Position numbers and translations under genes: made by a program
The notes under the pieces: generated by a model
What the model was told of the DNA's origin: nothing
The model's input: only the letters and a program-made list of their open reading frames with translations
The model's database searches: none
Shown here: in pieces, positions 44,291 to 52,771 of the stretch
How positions within the stretch are numbered: position 1 is the stretch's first letter
How the letters are laid out: each line of letters opens with the position of its first letter
NCBI RefSeq assembly: GCF_018603905.1
Contig: NZ_JAHFZZ010000013.1
Coordinates: 270,051-334,050 of the forward strand
DNA length: 64,000 bases
Source: Nonomuraea sp. NEAU-A123
Lineage (GTDB): Bacteria; Actinomycetota; Actinomycetes; Streptosporangiales; Streptosporangiaceae
Direction: 5' to 3'

Positions 44291-44671
44291 ATGACGCTCG
44301 CTCCTGGGCTCCGCGCCCAGCTGGTCCTCATGGTCGAGGTGTCGGACACAGCGCAAGAGATCGGCAGCGGTGACGTCCCAGTGCTCGCCACTCCGCGGCT
44401 CCTCGCGGTCGCCGAGATGGCGACGCTCCAGGCGGTTGGTCCGCATCTCACTCCCGGCGAGACGACCGTCGGCACCCGCGTCGAGCTGGCGCATCTGGCC
44501 GCCAGCCCGCTGGGCACACACGTGGAGATCACCGCCGAGCTCACCGAGGTCGACGGCAAGCGGCTGGTCTTCGGCTTCGAGGCCCGCGACAAGCGGACCG
44601 TCGTCGGCCGGGGCACGATCGAGCGCGTGGTGGTCGATCGCGCCAAGTTCCTCGACCGGGCCACCCGCTGA
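44291..44671 (+). CDS. Thioesterase-superfamily (FlK-like hotdog) protein
   Basis: 126 residues of hotdog fold: VEVSDTAQEIGSGDVPVLATPRLLAVAEMATLQAV and TVGTRVELAHLAASPLGTHVEITAELTEVDGKRLVFGFEARD. This matches fluoroacetyl-CoA-thioesterase-like proteins (FlK family), small acyl-CoA hydrolases. TAGGCT lies 6 bases before the ATG; leaderless start likely. No obvious partner, though the converging carboxylase genes also handle acyl-CoA. Confidence 0.88.
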   Translation: MTLAPGLRAQLVLMVEVSDTAQEIGSGDVPVLATPRLLAVAEMATLQAVGPHLTPGETTVGTRVELAHLAASPLGTHVEITAELTEVDGKRLVFGFEARDKRTVVGRGTIERVVVDRAKFLDRATR

Positions 44672-44689
44672 GGTCTTCCTTACGAGCGG

Positions 44690-44902
44690 CTACTCGATGA
44701 CGGCGATCAGGTCGCCTTCCTGGATCACGTCACCCTCGCTGACCTTGAGCTGCACGAGCACGCCGTCATCCTCGGCCAGCACCGGGATCTCCATCTTCAT
44801 CGACTCGAGGATGACCAGCGTGTCGCCCTCGGCGACCGTCTGACCCTCCGAGGCGACGACCTTCCAGACGTTGGCCACCATCTCCGCGCGTACCTCAGCC
44901 AC
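44690..44902 (-). CDS. Biotinyl carrier protein
   Basis: 70 residues from GTG 44902, with GAGGGGAG 5 bases upstream. The biotinylation motif ESMKMEIPV carries the target Lys (residue 36). It is a free-standing biotin/lipoyl-attachment domain, as in small BCCP-like partners of actinobacterial acyl-CoA carboxylases. Follows the biotin carboxylase by 41 bases, so the pair is likely one operon. No carboxyltransferase is seen beside them. Confidence 0.9.
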   Translation of the reverse strand: MAEVRAEMVANVWKVVASEGQTVAEGDTLVILESMKMEIPVLAEDDGVLVQLKVSEGDVIQEGDLIAVIE

Positions 44903-44943
44903 CGCGACTCCCCTCTTCCAATGAGCTAACAATGCCATGTGCG

Positions 44944-46302
44944 CTAGGCGCGCATCCGCCCGACCAAGCCCGTGTCATAGTCGCCGCTGACGAACTCCGC
45001 GTCGTCCAGCAGCTCGGCACAGAACGGTAGGTTGTTCTTGGGTCCTTCGACGACGAAACCCGCGACCGCCTCGCGACCGGCCCGCAGCGCCTCGGCCCGG
45101 CTCGCGCCGAAGACGCAGAGCTTGGCCATGAGGGGATCGTAGAACGGCGTGACCGTGTTGCCCTCCTCATAGCCGGAGTCCACCCGGACGCCCTCGCCGA
45201 CCGGCTCTCGCCATGCGGAGATCTTGCCGGGCCCTGGGAAGAACCTCTTCGGGTCCTCGGCGTAGACGCGGAACTCGATGGCGTGGCCGCTGGTCTCCGG
45301 CCGCACCTCGGGACTCTCGCCCGCCGCCACCCGCAGCTGCAGCTCGACCAGGTCCAGCCCGGTGACCAGCTCGGTGACCGGGTGCTCCACCTGGAGCCTG
45401 GTGTTCATCTCCAGGAACACGAAGTCCTGCTTGTCGGCGTCGACCAGGCACTCCACGGTGCCCGCGCCCAGGTAGCCGACGGCCTCGCCGGCCCGCACGG
45501 CCGCGGCCAGCATGCGCTCGCGCAACTCGGGCGTGATGCCGGGCGACGGCGACTCCTCGACGACCTTCTGGTGGCGGCGCTGCACGGAGCAGTCGCGCTC
45601 GCCCAGGGCCACGACGGTGCCGTCGGGCCGGCCGAGGATCTGCACCTCGACGTGGCGGGCCCGCTCGATGTAGCGCTCCAGCAGGATGGCGGGCCCGGCG
45701 AGGACGTCACCCGAGGCGAACCTCGCCGCCGCCCGGGCGGCCTGCTCGAACGCCTTCGCCAGCCCCTCGTCGTCGTGAGCGACGCTCATCCCGATGCCAC
45801 CGCCACCGCCGGCGGTCTTGACCATGACCGGATAGCCGATCCGGGCCGCCGCCCGCAGCGCGAGCTCCAGATCGGTGACGGGCTCCCGGGTGCCGGTCGC
45901 CACGGGCACACCCGCGTCTTCCATCAGATTCCGGGCATTGATCTTGTCGCCCATCTGATCGATGGCCTCGGGGGCCGGGCCGATCCACACCATCCCGGCA
46001 TCGATCACCGCTCGGGCGAACGCCGCATTCTCCGCGAGAAACCCATAACCCGGATGAATCGCCCGCGCCCCGGTGGCTCGAGCCGCCTCCAGCACCTTCG
46101 CGGCATCCAGGTAGCTCAACTGAGGGTTGGCCGGCCCGATCAACACGGCCTCGTCGGCCTCGCGCACGAACGGGAGATCCGCATCGGCCTCGGAGTAGAC
46201 GGCGATGGCCCGTAGGCCCAGCCGCTTGACCGTCCGGATGATCCGCCGGGCGATCTCCCCTCGATTGGCGACCAGAACAGAACCCAGTGTGTCGATAAGC
46301 AC
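44944..46302 (-). CDS. accC: Acetyl/propionyl-CoA carboxylase, biotin carboxylase subunit
   Basis: 452 residues. VLVANRGEIARRIIRTVKRLGLRAIAVYSEAD start, ATP-grasp glycine loop VMVKTAGGGGGIGMS, RHVEVQILGRPDG, RDCSVQRRHQKVVEESPSPG, EMNTRLQVEHPVTE are all present. Carboxylates the biotin of the carrier protein. Shorter than alpha-chain fusions because the biotin domain is separate, downstream. Confidence 0.94.
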   Translation of the reverse strand: MLIDTLGSVLVANRGEIARRIIRTVKRLGLRAIAVYSEADADLPFVREADEAVLIGPANPQLSYLDAAKVLEAARATGARAIHPGYGFLAENAAFARAVIDAGMVWIGPAPEAIDQMGDKINARNLMEDAGVPVATGTREPVTDLELALRAAARIGYPVMVKTAGGGGGIGMSVAHDDEGLAKAFEQAARAAARFASGDVLAGPAILLERYIERARHVEVQILGRPDGTVVALGERDCSVQRRHQKVVEESPSPGITPELRERMLAAAVRAGEAVGYLGAGTVECLVDADKQDFVFLEMNTRLQVEHPVTELVTGLDLVELQLRVAAGESPEVRPETSGHAIEFRVYAEDPKRFFPGPGKISAWREPVGEGVRVDSGYEEGNTVTPFYDPLMAKLCVFGASRAEALRAGREAVAGFVVEGPKNNLPFCAELLDDAEFVSGDYDTGLVGRMRA

Positions 46303-46588
46303 CCGCCCACCCTACGACCGCGGGGCCCCGCACCTTTTCCCGCTAAACAACGGATCCGGCGAGCCGCTTCTGTGGAAACCCTACAAGTGCCAGCCCCTGG
46401 ACACGCGTCAGGGCCGGCTCCCTCTGCGTAGGACCTACAGGCAAGGTTGCCCACGGCGCCGGTCTCACCGTCTCGTCACGGCGGCCGGCCACGTGCGGGG
46501 TCAGCGGCCGTGTTCCTGGAGGCGCCCGGCCACGGTCGGCGGGTGGGTCTTGCCGGGCTTGCCGTACTGGATGGGCGTTTACGGCTTT
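46303..46588. other. Intergenic region between accC and the HD-domain gene
   Basis: 286 bases. I see nothing convincing: no clear promoter, repeat or gene. A short minus-strand frame (KPGKTHPPTVAGRLQEHGR then stop, 46502-46562) looks protein-like but has no start and no family I recognise. Confidence 0.3.
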
Positions 46589-47851
46589 TCAGAGTTTGTG
46601 GACGCCGAGCCGATCGACGACGCGCGTCATCGCCTCGATCGCGTCGGGATCGTACGCGGTGCCGGCGGCCAGCCGCAGCCGCTCGAGTGCCGCACCCCCG
46701 CGATCGCGGTCAGCGGAGCCGCCGACCAGGTCGTCGTAGGCGTTGGCCGCCTTGATGATCCGGCTGGACAGCGGCGGGTCCTCGGCGATCTGGTCGCATT
46801 GACGGCGTACCAGCTCGGCCACCCGGTCGAGCACGCCCGTCTGCTTGATCACCTCGGCCCCCAGCTCGGCGATGCGGCGCGCCTGGGCGGGGTCGGCGAG
46901 CACGGTCGCGCCACCCGGGATGGGATCGCTCAAGGACAGCTGGCCGATGTCGTGCATGAGCGCGGCGTATTCGAGCTCCAGCAGCTCCGGCTCCGCCATG
47001 CCCAGCTCCCTGCCGACCGCCACGGCCAGGCGGCTCACGCGGCGCGAGTGGCCGGGCTCGACGTAGCCGCCGACCTCCGTGACCCGTGACAGGGCTCGCA
47101 CGGTCTGCAGGTAGGTGGCGCGGATCCCGGCGTACTTGCGGAAGGCCACCTGCGTGACCAGCAACGGCGCGGCGAAGACCAGCAGCGCCACCAGGTCCAT
47201 GCTGTGGGTGGCCAGCGCGAGCAGCACGCCGGACGCGGCCACGGCGGCGCCGAGCGGAAAGGCCATGTTGATCTCGTCGCGCACGGCCACCCTGAAGGCG
47301 GTGCGCACCTGTTCGGCCCTGAGCAGGGCCGCGATCAGCACGTCGATCAGCAGAGTGAGCGTGATGAGCGTGACCATGACGCCGAGCGCGGGCCACCACG
47401 TCGGCGGGTCCTGCCGGGTGAGCTGGTAAAGAGGGTCGGCGAGCGGACGGAAGGCGAAGGCGAGCAGCGCCCCGGTCAGCAGGCGGCGCGCCATGGCGTC
47501 GAGGCGTGGCGGGCGGCCGACCGCCAGGTGCGGCAGCGCGCCCGCGATCATGCCGACCGCGATCACGGCCACCACCTGGAGCGCGGTGTGGCGCAGCGGG
47601 TTGTCGCTGAGGTCGAGCAGCAGCGTGTAGCCGAGCGCGGCTGCGGCGCCGATGGGCGCCACCTCCCTGTTGCCCGGCATGGTGAGCCGGGCCAGCTCGC
47701 CGACCGCGATCAGCGCGCCGAACCCGATCGCGATCTCGGGCCGGTCGAGCCCCACGGCCGACGTGTGCGCGACGCCGGCCACGGCCACCAGTCCCGCCCC
47801 GCAGATGAGCAGTAGCTGCCCGGAGTCGAGGCTCTGCAAGGCACGCGTCAA
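46589..47851 (-). CDS. HD-domain membrane protein, degenerate HD-GYP
   Basis: 420 residues. About seven membrane helices in the first 240 residues, then an HD domain (HSRRVSRLAVAVGRELGMAEPELLELEYAALMHDIGQLSLSDP) that keeps the first His and the HD pair. The second half lacks the HHExxDGxGYP motif of true HD-GYP phosphodiesterases (here RQCDQIAEDPPLSS). The start overlaps the stop of the upstream HD-GYP gene. A partner or regulator of that protein rather than an active c-di-GMP hydrolase is plausible. Confidence 0.85.
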   Translation of the reverse strand: MTRALQSLDSGQLLLICGAGLVAVAGVAHTSAVGLDRPEIAIGFGALIAVGELARLTMPGNREVAPIGAAAALGYTLLLDLSDNPLRHTALQVVAVIAVGMIAGALPHLAVGRPPRLDAMARRLLTGALLAFAFRPLADPLYQLTRQDPPTWWPALGVMVTLITLTLLIDVLIAALLRAEQVRTAFRVAVRDEINMAFPLGAAVAASGVLLALATHSMDLVALLVFAAPLLVTQVAFRKYAGIRATYLQTVRALSRVTEVGGYVEPGHSRRVSRLAVAVGRELGMAEPELLELEYAALMHDIGQLSLSDPIPGGATVLADPAQARRIAELGAEVIKQTGVLDRVAELVRRQCDQIAEDPPLSSRIIKAANAYDDLVGGSADRDRGGAALERLRLAAGTAYDPDAIEAMTRVVDRLGVHKL

Positions 47852-49203
47852 GGCCCGCTCACCACTTCGATCGGCCTGGTCGGGTCGTCATGGTCCTTGA
47901 TCGGGGTCTCGGTCGCCTCGGGTGGCGGCGGCTCGACGCGGCGCGGCGGCTGCCACGGGTCGCGTTCGAGCGCCCTGGCGAAGGCCGCCACCATGACCGG
48001 GTCGAACTGGCGGCCCGCGTTCTTGCGCAGCTCGTCGACGGCCACCTCGACCGAGCGGGCGTGGCGGTAGGAGCGGTCGGAGGTCATCGAGTCGAACGCG
48101 TCGGCCACCGCGATGATCCGGGCGAACTCGGGGATCTCGTCGGCCGCGAGCCCCATCGGGTAGCCCTTGCCGTCGTGGCGCTCGTGGTGGTGCATGATCC
48201 CGGCGTACGCCTCGTCGAGGAAGTCGATGCCGCGGACGATCTCCAGCCCGCGCATCGGATGGAGCTGGATCGCGGCGAACTCCTCCTCGGTCAGCGGCCC
48301 CTCCTTCTGCAGCACCTTGGTCGGCACGCCGAGCTTGCCCACGTCGTGCAGCATGCCCGCGTAGCGGATGGCGCGCAGCCGCTCCAGGCCCATGCCGATC
48401 TCCTGGGCGATCATCGAGGAGGCGAGCGAGACGCGGGTGCAGTGGCCCCGGGTGTAGTAGTCCTTCGTCTCGACCGCCTGGCAGAGCGCGGCGATCGTGG
48501 CGTCGTAGGAGCGCTGCTGCGCGTGATATTGGCCGAACGCCCAGCGGGCGACGAACAGCGGCAGCAGCACCAGCACCGCCGAGATCGACTGCACGGTCGC
48601 CCAGAGCCCCGCCACCAGCAGCCCGAACGTGCCGTAACCCAGGTAGGACAGCAGGAACTGGACCATGCCCCGCAGCGGCACCTCCATGGCCCGCACCCGG
48701 GTCGCCAGCCGGATCATGGTCAGCGTGAGCATGATGTTGAGCGGCACGAACACACCCGTGGCCGCCGCGTAGGGGCCGATGAGGTCGTCGAAGACGTTGA
48801 CCCCCGGCACCCCTGAGACGCCGCCCAACCCCTGGTAGACCCAGCCGGCCGCGTAGCCGCAGATCGCGAACTGCGCCCCGTTGAACAGCCGCTTGATCAA
48901 CGGCAGGCCAGGACGCACGCTGAAGACCGCGGTGAACCCCACCAGAGCGGCCCCTTCTGGACCGATCAGGACGACAGCGGCCAGAGCCGCAGAGAAGCTC
49001 ACGGACACCGCGAACTGCTCCACGTTCAGCAACGTCGGCATCGACTCGCAGACCAGGAACAGCAGCGCGAGCACCAGCAGGATGCCCAGATCGCCGGGCG
49101 CCACCAGCCGCCCGGAAGTGATCACGCTACGCCCGATGAGGATGGTCGCCGCGCCGATGACGGCGATGAGGTAGACCTTCGCAGGCCACGGCAGATCACG
49201 CAT
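47848..49203 (-). CDS. HD-GYP membrane phosphodiesterase
   Basis: 451 residues. Membrane region of about eight helices (MASE-like) to residue 225, then HD-GYP: YTRGHCTRVSLASSMIAQEIGM, YAGMLHDVGKLGVP, and MHHHERHDGKGYPMGLAADEIPEFARIIAVADAFDSMTSDRSYR, with all metal ligands. Expected to hydrolyse cyclic di-GMP. GGGGGG precedes the ATG. It forms one operon with the small membrane peptide gene upstream and the degenerate HD gene downstream. Confidence 0.92.
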   Translation of the reverse strand: MRDLPWPAKVYLIAVIGAATILIGRSVITSGRLVAPGDLGILLVLALLFLVCESMPTLLNVEQFAVSVSFSAALAAVVLIGPEGAALVGFTAVFSVRPGLPLIKRLFNGAQFAICGYAAGWVYQGLGGVSGVPGVNVFDDLIGPYAAATGVFVPLNIMLTLTMIRLATRVRAMEVPLRGMVQFLLSYLGYGTFGLLVAGLWATVQSISAVLVLLPLFVARWAFGQYHAQQRSYDATIAALCQAVETKDYYTRGHCTRVSLASSMIAQEIGMGLERLRAIRYAGMLHDVGKLGVPTKVLQKEGPLTEEEFAAIQLHPMRGLEIVRGIDFLDEAYAGIMHHHERHDGKGYPMGLAADEIPEFARIIAVADAFDSMTSDRSYRHARSVEVAVDELRKNAGRQFDPVMVAAFARALERDPWQPPRRVEPPPPEATETPIKDHDDPTRPIEVVSGP

Positions 49204-49221
49204 TGCGGCCCCCCAGGGTGC

Positions 49222-49335
49222 TCAGGTCCAGGAGACCCCGGTCGGCAGGGCCCCGCCCCCGCTCATCAACAGTGTCATCACAGGAGTGATCAGCACCGCG
49301 GCCGCGATCAGCCGGGCGATCATAGCCTTCAGCAT
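49222..49335 (-). CDS. Small membrane peptide upstream of the HD-GYP gene
   Basis: 37 residues: a start MLKAMIARLIAAAVLITPVM, one membrane helix, then MSGGGALPTGVSWT. GGAGG lies 7 bases before the ATG and the stop is 18 bases before the HD-GYP start, which argues for a real, cotranscribed gene. No known family. It may assist or regulate the membrane HD-GYP protein. Confidence 0.6.
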   Translation of the reverse strand: MLKAMIARLIAAAVLITPVMTLLMSGGGALPTGVSWT

Positions 49336-49446
49336 CTTCCCGCCTCCACGCCGACTTCTTACGTCGACTCCTGTGGGTCACGCTACAGAAGGCGCGGTCA
49401 GCGCAGGGCCAGAGTCGAGAATCGCAAGCAAAGCGTAATCAATCCA

Positions 49447-50385
49447 CTACCTGGGGCGACGAACGGCCCATTTGACGGTGTTCTTCAGCCCGGTCGCCAG
49501 GTCGGTGCGCGGTTGCCAGCCGAGCCCGTCGCAGGCCGGCACCGGGTCGACCGCCATGGCCGGCAGGTCACCCACGCGCGGCGGCGCGAACCCTGGCTTG
49601 TCCTGCGCGTTGGCCGCGTCGGCGATCAGCGAGTGCAGCTTGCGGTCGGTGGTCTGGATGCCGGTGCCGAGGTTGAACCTGCGCCCGTTGCCGTCGGCCC
49701 CGCAGGCCTTGACGAAGCCGTCGACCACGTCCTCGACGTAGATGTAGTCGCGGGTCTGCGTGCCGTCGCCGTAGAGCACCGTGGGCGTGCCGCTGAGCAG
49801 GCCGTCGGTGAAGATAGCCACCACTCCGGCCTCGCCTTCGGGCGACTGGCGCGGGCCGTAGACGTTGGACAGCACGAGGGTGGTGTACTCGATGCCGTAG
49901 AGCGCGCGGAACGTGGCGAGATAGGTCTCGCCGCTCAGCTTGGAGGCCGCGTACGGCGAGCGCGGGTCGGTGGCGGCGTCGCCGGGCACCGGGATCGTGG
50001 CGGGCCGGCCGTAGACGGCGACGGAGGAGGCGAACACCACCTTGCGGACGTTGCCCTCGCGCGCGGCGGTCAGGACCGAGGCGGTGCCCTGGACGTTCAC
50101 ACTGGCGTCGTGGACCGGGTCGGCGACGCTCTTGCGCACGCTGATCTGCGCGGCGAGATGGCAGATGACCTCGGGCCGCAGCTCGGCGGCCAGCGCGATC
50201 ACAGCCGGATCGCGGACGTCCAGCTCATGCAGGCGGAAGCGGTCGTGTGTGGCCGCCTCGGCCAGGTTGTCCCTGCGGCCGGACGAGAAGTCGTCCACGA
50301 CCGCGACGTCGTGCCCTTCCGCCAGCAGACGGTCGACGAGATTCGACCCGATGAATCCGGCACCCCCGGTGACAAGCACGCGCAT
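49447..50385 (-). CDS. NAD-dependent epimerase (UDP-glucose 4-epimerase-like)
   Basis: 312 residues, extended short-chain dehydrogenase: VTGGAGFIGSNLVDRLLAEGHDVAVVDDFSSGRRDNL, the YxxxK site SPYAASKLSGE, NVYGPRQSPEGEAGVVAIF and YGDGTQTRDYIYVEDVVDGFV. Makes or interconverts a nucleotide sugar for glycan synthesis; the exact substrate is unclear. Confidence 0.9.
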   Translation of the reverse strand: MRVLVTGGAGFIGSNLVDRLLAEGHDVAVVDDFSSGRRDNLAEAATHDRFRLHELDVRDPAVIALAAELRPEVICHLAAQISVRKSVADPVHDASVNVQGTASVLTAAREGNVRKVVFASSVAVYGRPATIPVPGDAATDPRSPYAASKLSGETYLATFRALYGIEYTTLVLSNVYGPRQSPEGEAGVVAIFTDGLLSGTPTVLYGDGTQTRDYIYVEDVVDGFVKACGADGNGRRFNLGTGIQTTDRKLHSLIADAANAQDKPGFAPPRVGDLPAMAVDPVPACDGLGWQPRTDLATGLKNTVKWAVRRPR

Positions 50386-50394
50386 GGGGGAATC

Positions 50395-50661
50395 TTAGTC
50401 GGACAGCTCCGACCGCACCTGCGCGATGCGGGCCAGCACCTTGGAGCGGAGGTCGCCGGGCACCGGGTCACAGCCGCAGTGCTTGGCCACGAGCGCCTTG
50501 ATCGCCTTGTCGAGGTCGTACTCCTTCAGACAGGGACTGCACTCCTCGAGGTGCACGCGGATCTCCACCACGTCGCCCTCGGTCAGCTCTCCGTCGAGGT
50601 AGGAGTAGACCTTGTCCAGCACTTCACGACAGTCGGTGTCGTGCGGGTTGCCACAGCTCAT
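50395..50661 (-). CDS. rsrA: Zinc anti-sigma factor RsrA
   Basis: 88 residues. Cys11, His37, Cys41 and Cys44 (CREVLDKV, HLEECSPC) sit at the same positions as the redox zinc site of Streptomyces coelicolor RsrA; Cys3 and a further CGC are also present. Binds SigR in the reduced state and releases it on disulfide stress. Start overlaps the sigR stop by 4 bases. Confidence 0.94.
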   Translation of the reverse strand: MSCGNPHDTDCREVLDKVYSYLDGELTEGDVVEIRVHLEECSPCLKEYDLDKAIKALVAKHCGCDPVPGDLRSKVLARIAQVRSELSD

Positions 50662-51374
50662 TTCGATCCCTCCGCCGGGACCAGGCCACGCTCGCGAGCA
50701 TAGTCTTCGAGAAGTCCACGGAGCTGCCTGCGACCGCGGTGCAGCCTGGACATCACGGTACCGATCGGGGTCCCCATGATGTCGGCGATCTCTTTATACG
50801 GGAAGCCCTCGACGTCGGCCAGGTAGACCGCGATCCTGAACTCCTCGGGCAGAACCGCCAGGGCCTGCTTGATATCACCGTCGGGGAGGTGTTCGAGCGC
50901 CTCGACCTCGGCCGACTTCAGGCCGCTCGACGTATGCGACTCAGCGCGGGCGAGCTGCCAGTCCTCGATCTCCTCGGTGCCCGACTGCTTGGGCTCGCGC
51001 TGTTTCTTGCGATAGCTGTTGATGAAGGTGTTCGTCAGGATCCGGTAGAGCCACGCCTTGAGGTTCGTACCTTCCTGGAACTGGTGGAACGACGCGAACG
51101 CCTTGGCGAAGGTCTCCTGTAGCAGGTCCTCCGCGTCCGCTGGGTTCCGGGTCATCCGGAGCGCCGCGGAGTAGAGCTGCTCGAGGTAAGGCATGGCTTC
51201 GCGCTCGAACCGCTCACTTCGCTGTTCCAGAGTCTCCGCGCCTGTCGCGGGCACCGGACCCACCCCCCTAAGATCACCGGTGGCCGACTGTGGCGGTACA
51301 CCGTATTCAGGGGAGAATACCCGCTCGTCACGGACTGGTCCGTCACTGGGGAGGGGTTCGAGCAATGTGAGCAT
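50658..51374 (-). CDS. sigR: ECF sigma factor SigR, long form
   Basis: 238 residues from ATG 51374. Region 2 (RFEREAMPYLEQLYSAALRMTRNPADAEDLLQETFAKAFASFHQFQEGTNLKAWLYRILTNTFINSYRKKQREP) and region 4 (LPEEFRIAVYLADVEGFPYKEIADIMGTPIGTVMSRLHRGRRQLRG) are nearly identical in wording to Streptomyces SigR. The first 40 residues (MLTLLEPLPSDGPVRDE) are an extension. An internal GTG at 51254 with AGGGGGG upstream would give a 198-residue short form. Controls the mycothiol/thioredoxin disulfide-stress regulon. Confidence 0.92.
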   Translation of the reverse strand: MLTLLEPLPSDGPVRDERVFSPEYGVPPQSATGDLRGVGPVPATGAETLEQRSERFEREAMPYLEQLYSAALRMTRNPADAEDLLQETFAKAFASFHQFQEGTNLKAWLYRILTNTFINSYRKKQREPKQSGTEEIEDWQLARAESHTSSGLKSAEVEALEHLPDGDIKQALAVLPEEFRIAVYLADVEGFPYKEIADIMGTPIGTVMSRLHRGRRQLRGLLEDYARERGLVPAEGSK

Positions 51375-51383
51375 GCACGTCGC

Positions 51384-51410
51384 AACACGCCCGCGCCCGC
51401 GTCTGTTCCC
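51384..51410 (-). promoter_or_regulatory. SigR-type promoter of sigR
   Basis: On the minus strand GGGAAC and GTT are separated by exactly 18 bases, matching the SigR consensus GGGAAT-N18-GTT. Transcription would begin at or next to the ATG at 51374, so the autoregulated message would be leaderless and encode the long form. Confidence 0.75.
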
Positions 51411-51496
51411 GCAAGATAGAAGGTGACGAACAACCCGGTGCGGGGATAACGATACGTACCGGCTGGTAGCCATTTTCCCGGACCCAGGAGTCGCGT

Positions 51497-52273
51497 GTGC
51501 TGCCCATTCCGGCCGAGGAACTGAACGGCTCAGGGACGCTCGGGCCGTACTGGACCTTCTACCGCGCCGTTGTCGCCGAGCAGCTGACCCGGTGGCTCCC
51601 CGACAAACCCTCCGTCGTGCTCGACCTGTCCGGCGGCCGGGGGCGCTGGTCCGGGCAGGCCGCCAGAGCCGGGCATCGGGTGATCGAGCTGGTCGACTTC
51701 CGCCGCACCGCCTCGCTGGCCTCCTCCTTGGCCGCTCCGCTGACGGCCGACCCGCAGGCGCGGCTGCGCGACGCCGGGCGCGTGCGCCACGTACGCGCCG
51801 ACGACCTGACGTTCCTGCCCGACGAGAGCGTGGACGCGGTGGTCGCCGAGGAACGCGCCATGTCGATCGAGCTCATGGCCGAATCGGCGATGGACGACGT
51901 GGCCCGGGTGCTGCGGCCCGGCGGGCGGGCGCTGGTCTGCGTCGACTCCCTGGTGCTGGGCATGGCGATCCTGGCCGAGCAGGAGCAGTGGCAGCACCTG
52001 CGGCAGACGGGCGAGGTCATGCTGGTGCCGTGGCCCGACGGCAGCATCACCCGCTGCTTCAGCAGCGGGCAGCTACGCGAGCTGCTGACCGGCGCCGGGC
52101 TGGAGGTGGAGTGGGTACGACCGCGGACCGTGCTGTCGCCCTCCACCGTCGACCACGTGCTGGGCTCCGACGCCAGGGCGCTGGCCTGGCTGGTGCGCAC
52201 CGAGCTCGACGCGCACCCTGACGACGACGACACGGTCGGCATCCACCTCGTGGCCAGCGTCCGCAAGGTGTGA
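51497..52273 (+). CDS. Class I SAM-dependent methyltransferase-like protein
   Basis: 258 residues from GTG with AGGAG upstream. The AdoMet fold shows VVLDLSGGRGRWSGQAARAGHRVIELVDF as motif I (an unusual DLSGGRG for DLGCGxG), VRADDLTFLPDESVDAVVAEE and DVARVLRPGGRALVCVDS. Close to ubiE-like small-molecule methyltransferases. Substrate unknown. It converges with the DksA-like gene, 11 bases apart. Confidence 0.85.
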   Translation: MLPIPAEELNGSGTLGPYWTFYRAVVAEQLTRWLPDKPSVVLDLSGGRGRWSGQAARAGHRVIELVDFRRTASLASSLAAPLTADPQARLRDAGRVRHVRADDLTFLPDESVDAVVAEERAMSIELMAESAMDDVARVLRPGGRALVCVDSLVLGMAILAEQEQWQHLRQTGEVMLVPWPDGSITRCFSSGQLRELLTGAGLEVEWVRPRTVLSPSTVDHVLGSDARALAWLVRTELDAHPDDDDTVGIHLVASVRKV

Positions 52274-52284
52274 CCCGGGTGTCG

Positions 52285-52617
52285 CTATCGGCGGCGTTCC
52301 CGCTTGCCCTGGCACTGCACGCACCGCGCGGCCTCCGGGCGGGCCTCCAGCCGGCCCTCCGGCACCGGCTGGGCGCAGTCGACGCACATCCCGTACGTGC
52401 CTTCGTCCAGGCGTTTGAGCGCGTCGATCACCGCCCTGCGCTGTGTGGTGGCGACGGTCAGCATGGCCTGGGCGCGGTCGGCGTCGCTCAGGTCGGACCC
52501 CGCGTCGGCCGCGGAATACTCGCGGATCCCGACGGGGTCGCCCTGCAGCACCCCGATCGATCGGTCCAGGTCCGCGAGAATCTTCTCCAGCCGCTCACGA
52601 GCGGTCGTGTCGTCCAC
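52285..52617 (-). CDS. TraR/DksA-type zinc-finger protein
   Basis: 110 residues from GTG 52617 with CGGAGGT upstream. A coiled-coil start (ARERLEKILADLDRSIGVLQGD) with DLSDADRAQAMLTVATTQRRAVIDAL and the C4 zinc finger GTYGMCVDCAQPVPEGRLEARPEAARCVQCQ. Members bind the secondary channel of RNA polymerase and modulate initiation; this compact form resembles actinobacterial DksA-like proteins. Confidence 0.9.
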   Translation of the reverse strand: MDDTTARERLEKILADLDRSIGVLQGDPVGIREYSAADAGSDLSDADRAQAMLTVATTQRRAVIDALKRLDEGTYGMCVDCAQPVPEGRLEARPEAARCVQCQGKRERRR

Positions 52618-52771
52618 GAATCCGCACCTCCGGGTAAGAAGGGGGGCAAGCCGCAGCGGGACTCCCCGGAAGTCCAACCCGGCGCGTAGGGGGCATGTGT
52701 GGCGGTGACTCCGGGTGAACGGATGCATCGCTTTCCTCACCAGATGCCCACTTAGCGTGACTCTTACACCT

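Noticed and set aside
51411..51473. Start of sigR at the upstream ATG 51473
   Set aside because: It lies upstream of the SigR-type promoter, has no ribosome-binding site, and its extra residues are unlike any SigR.
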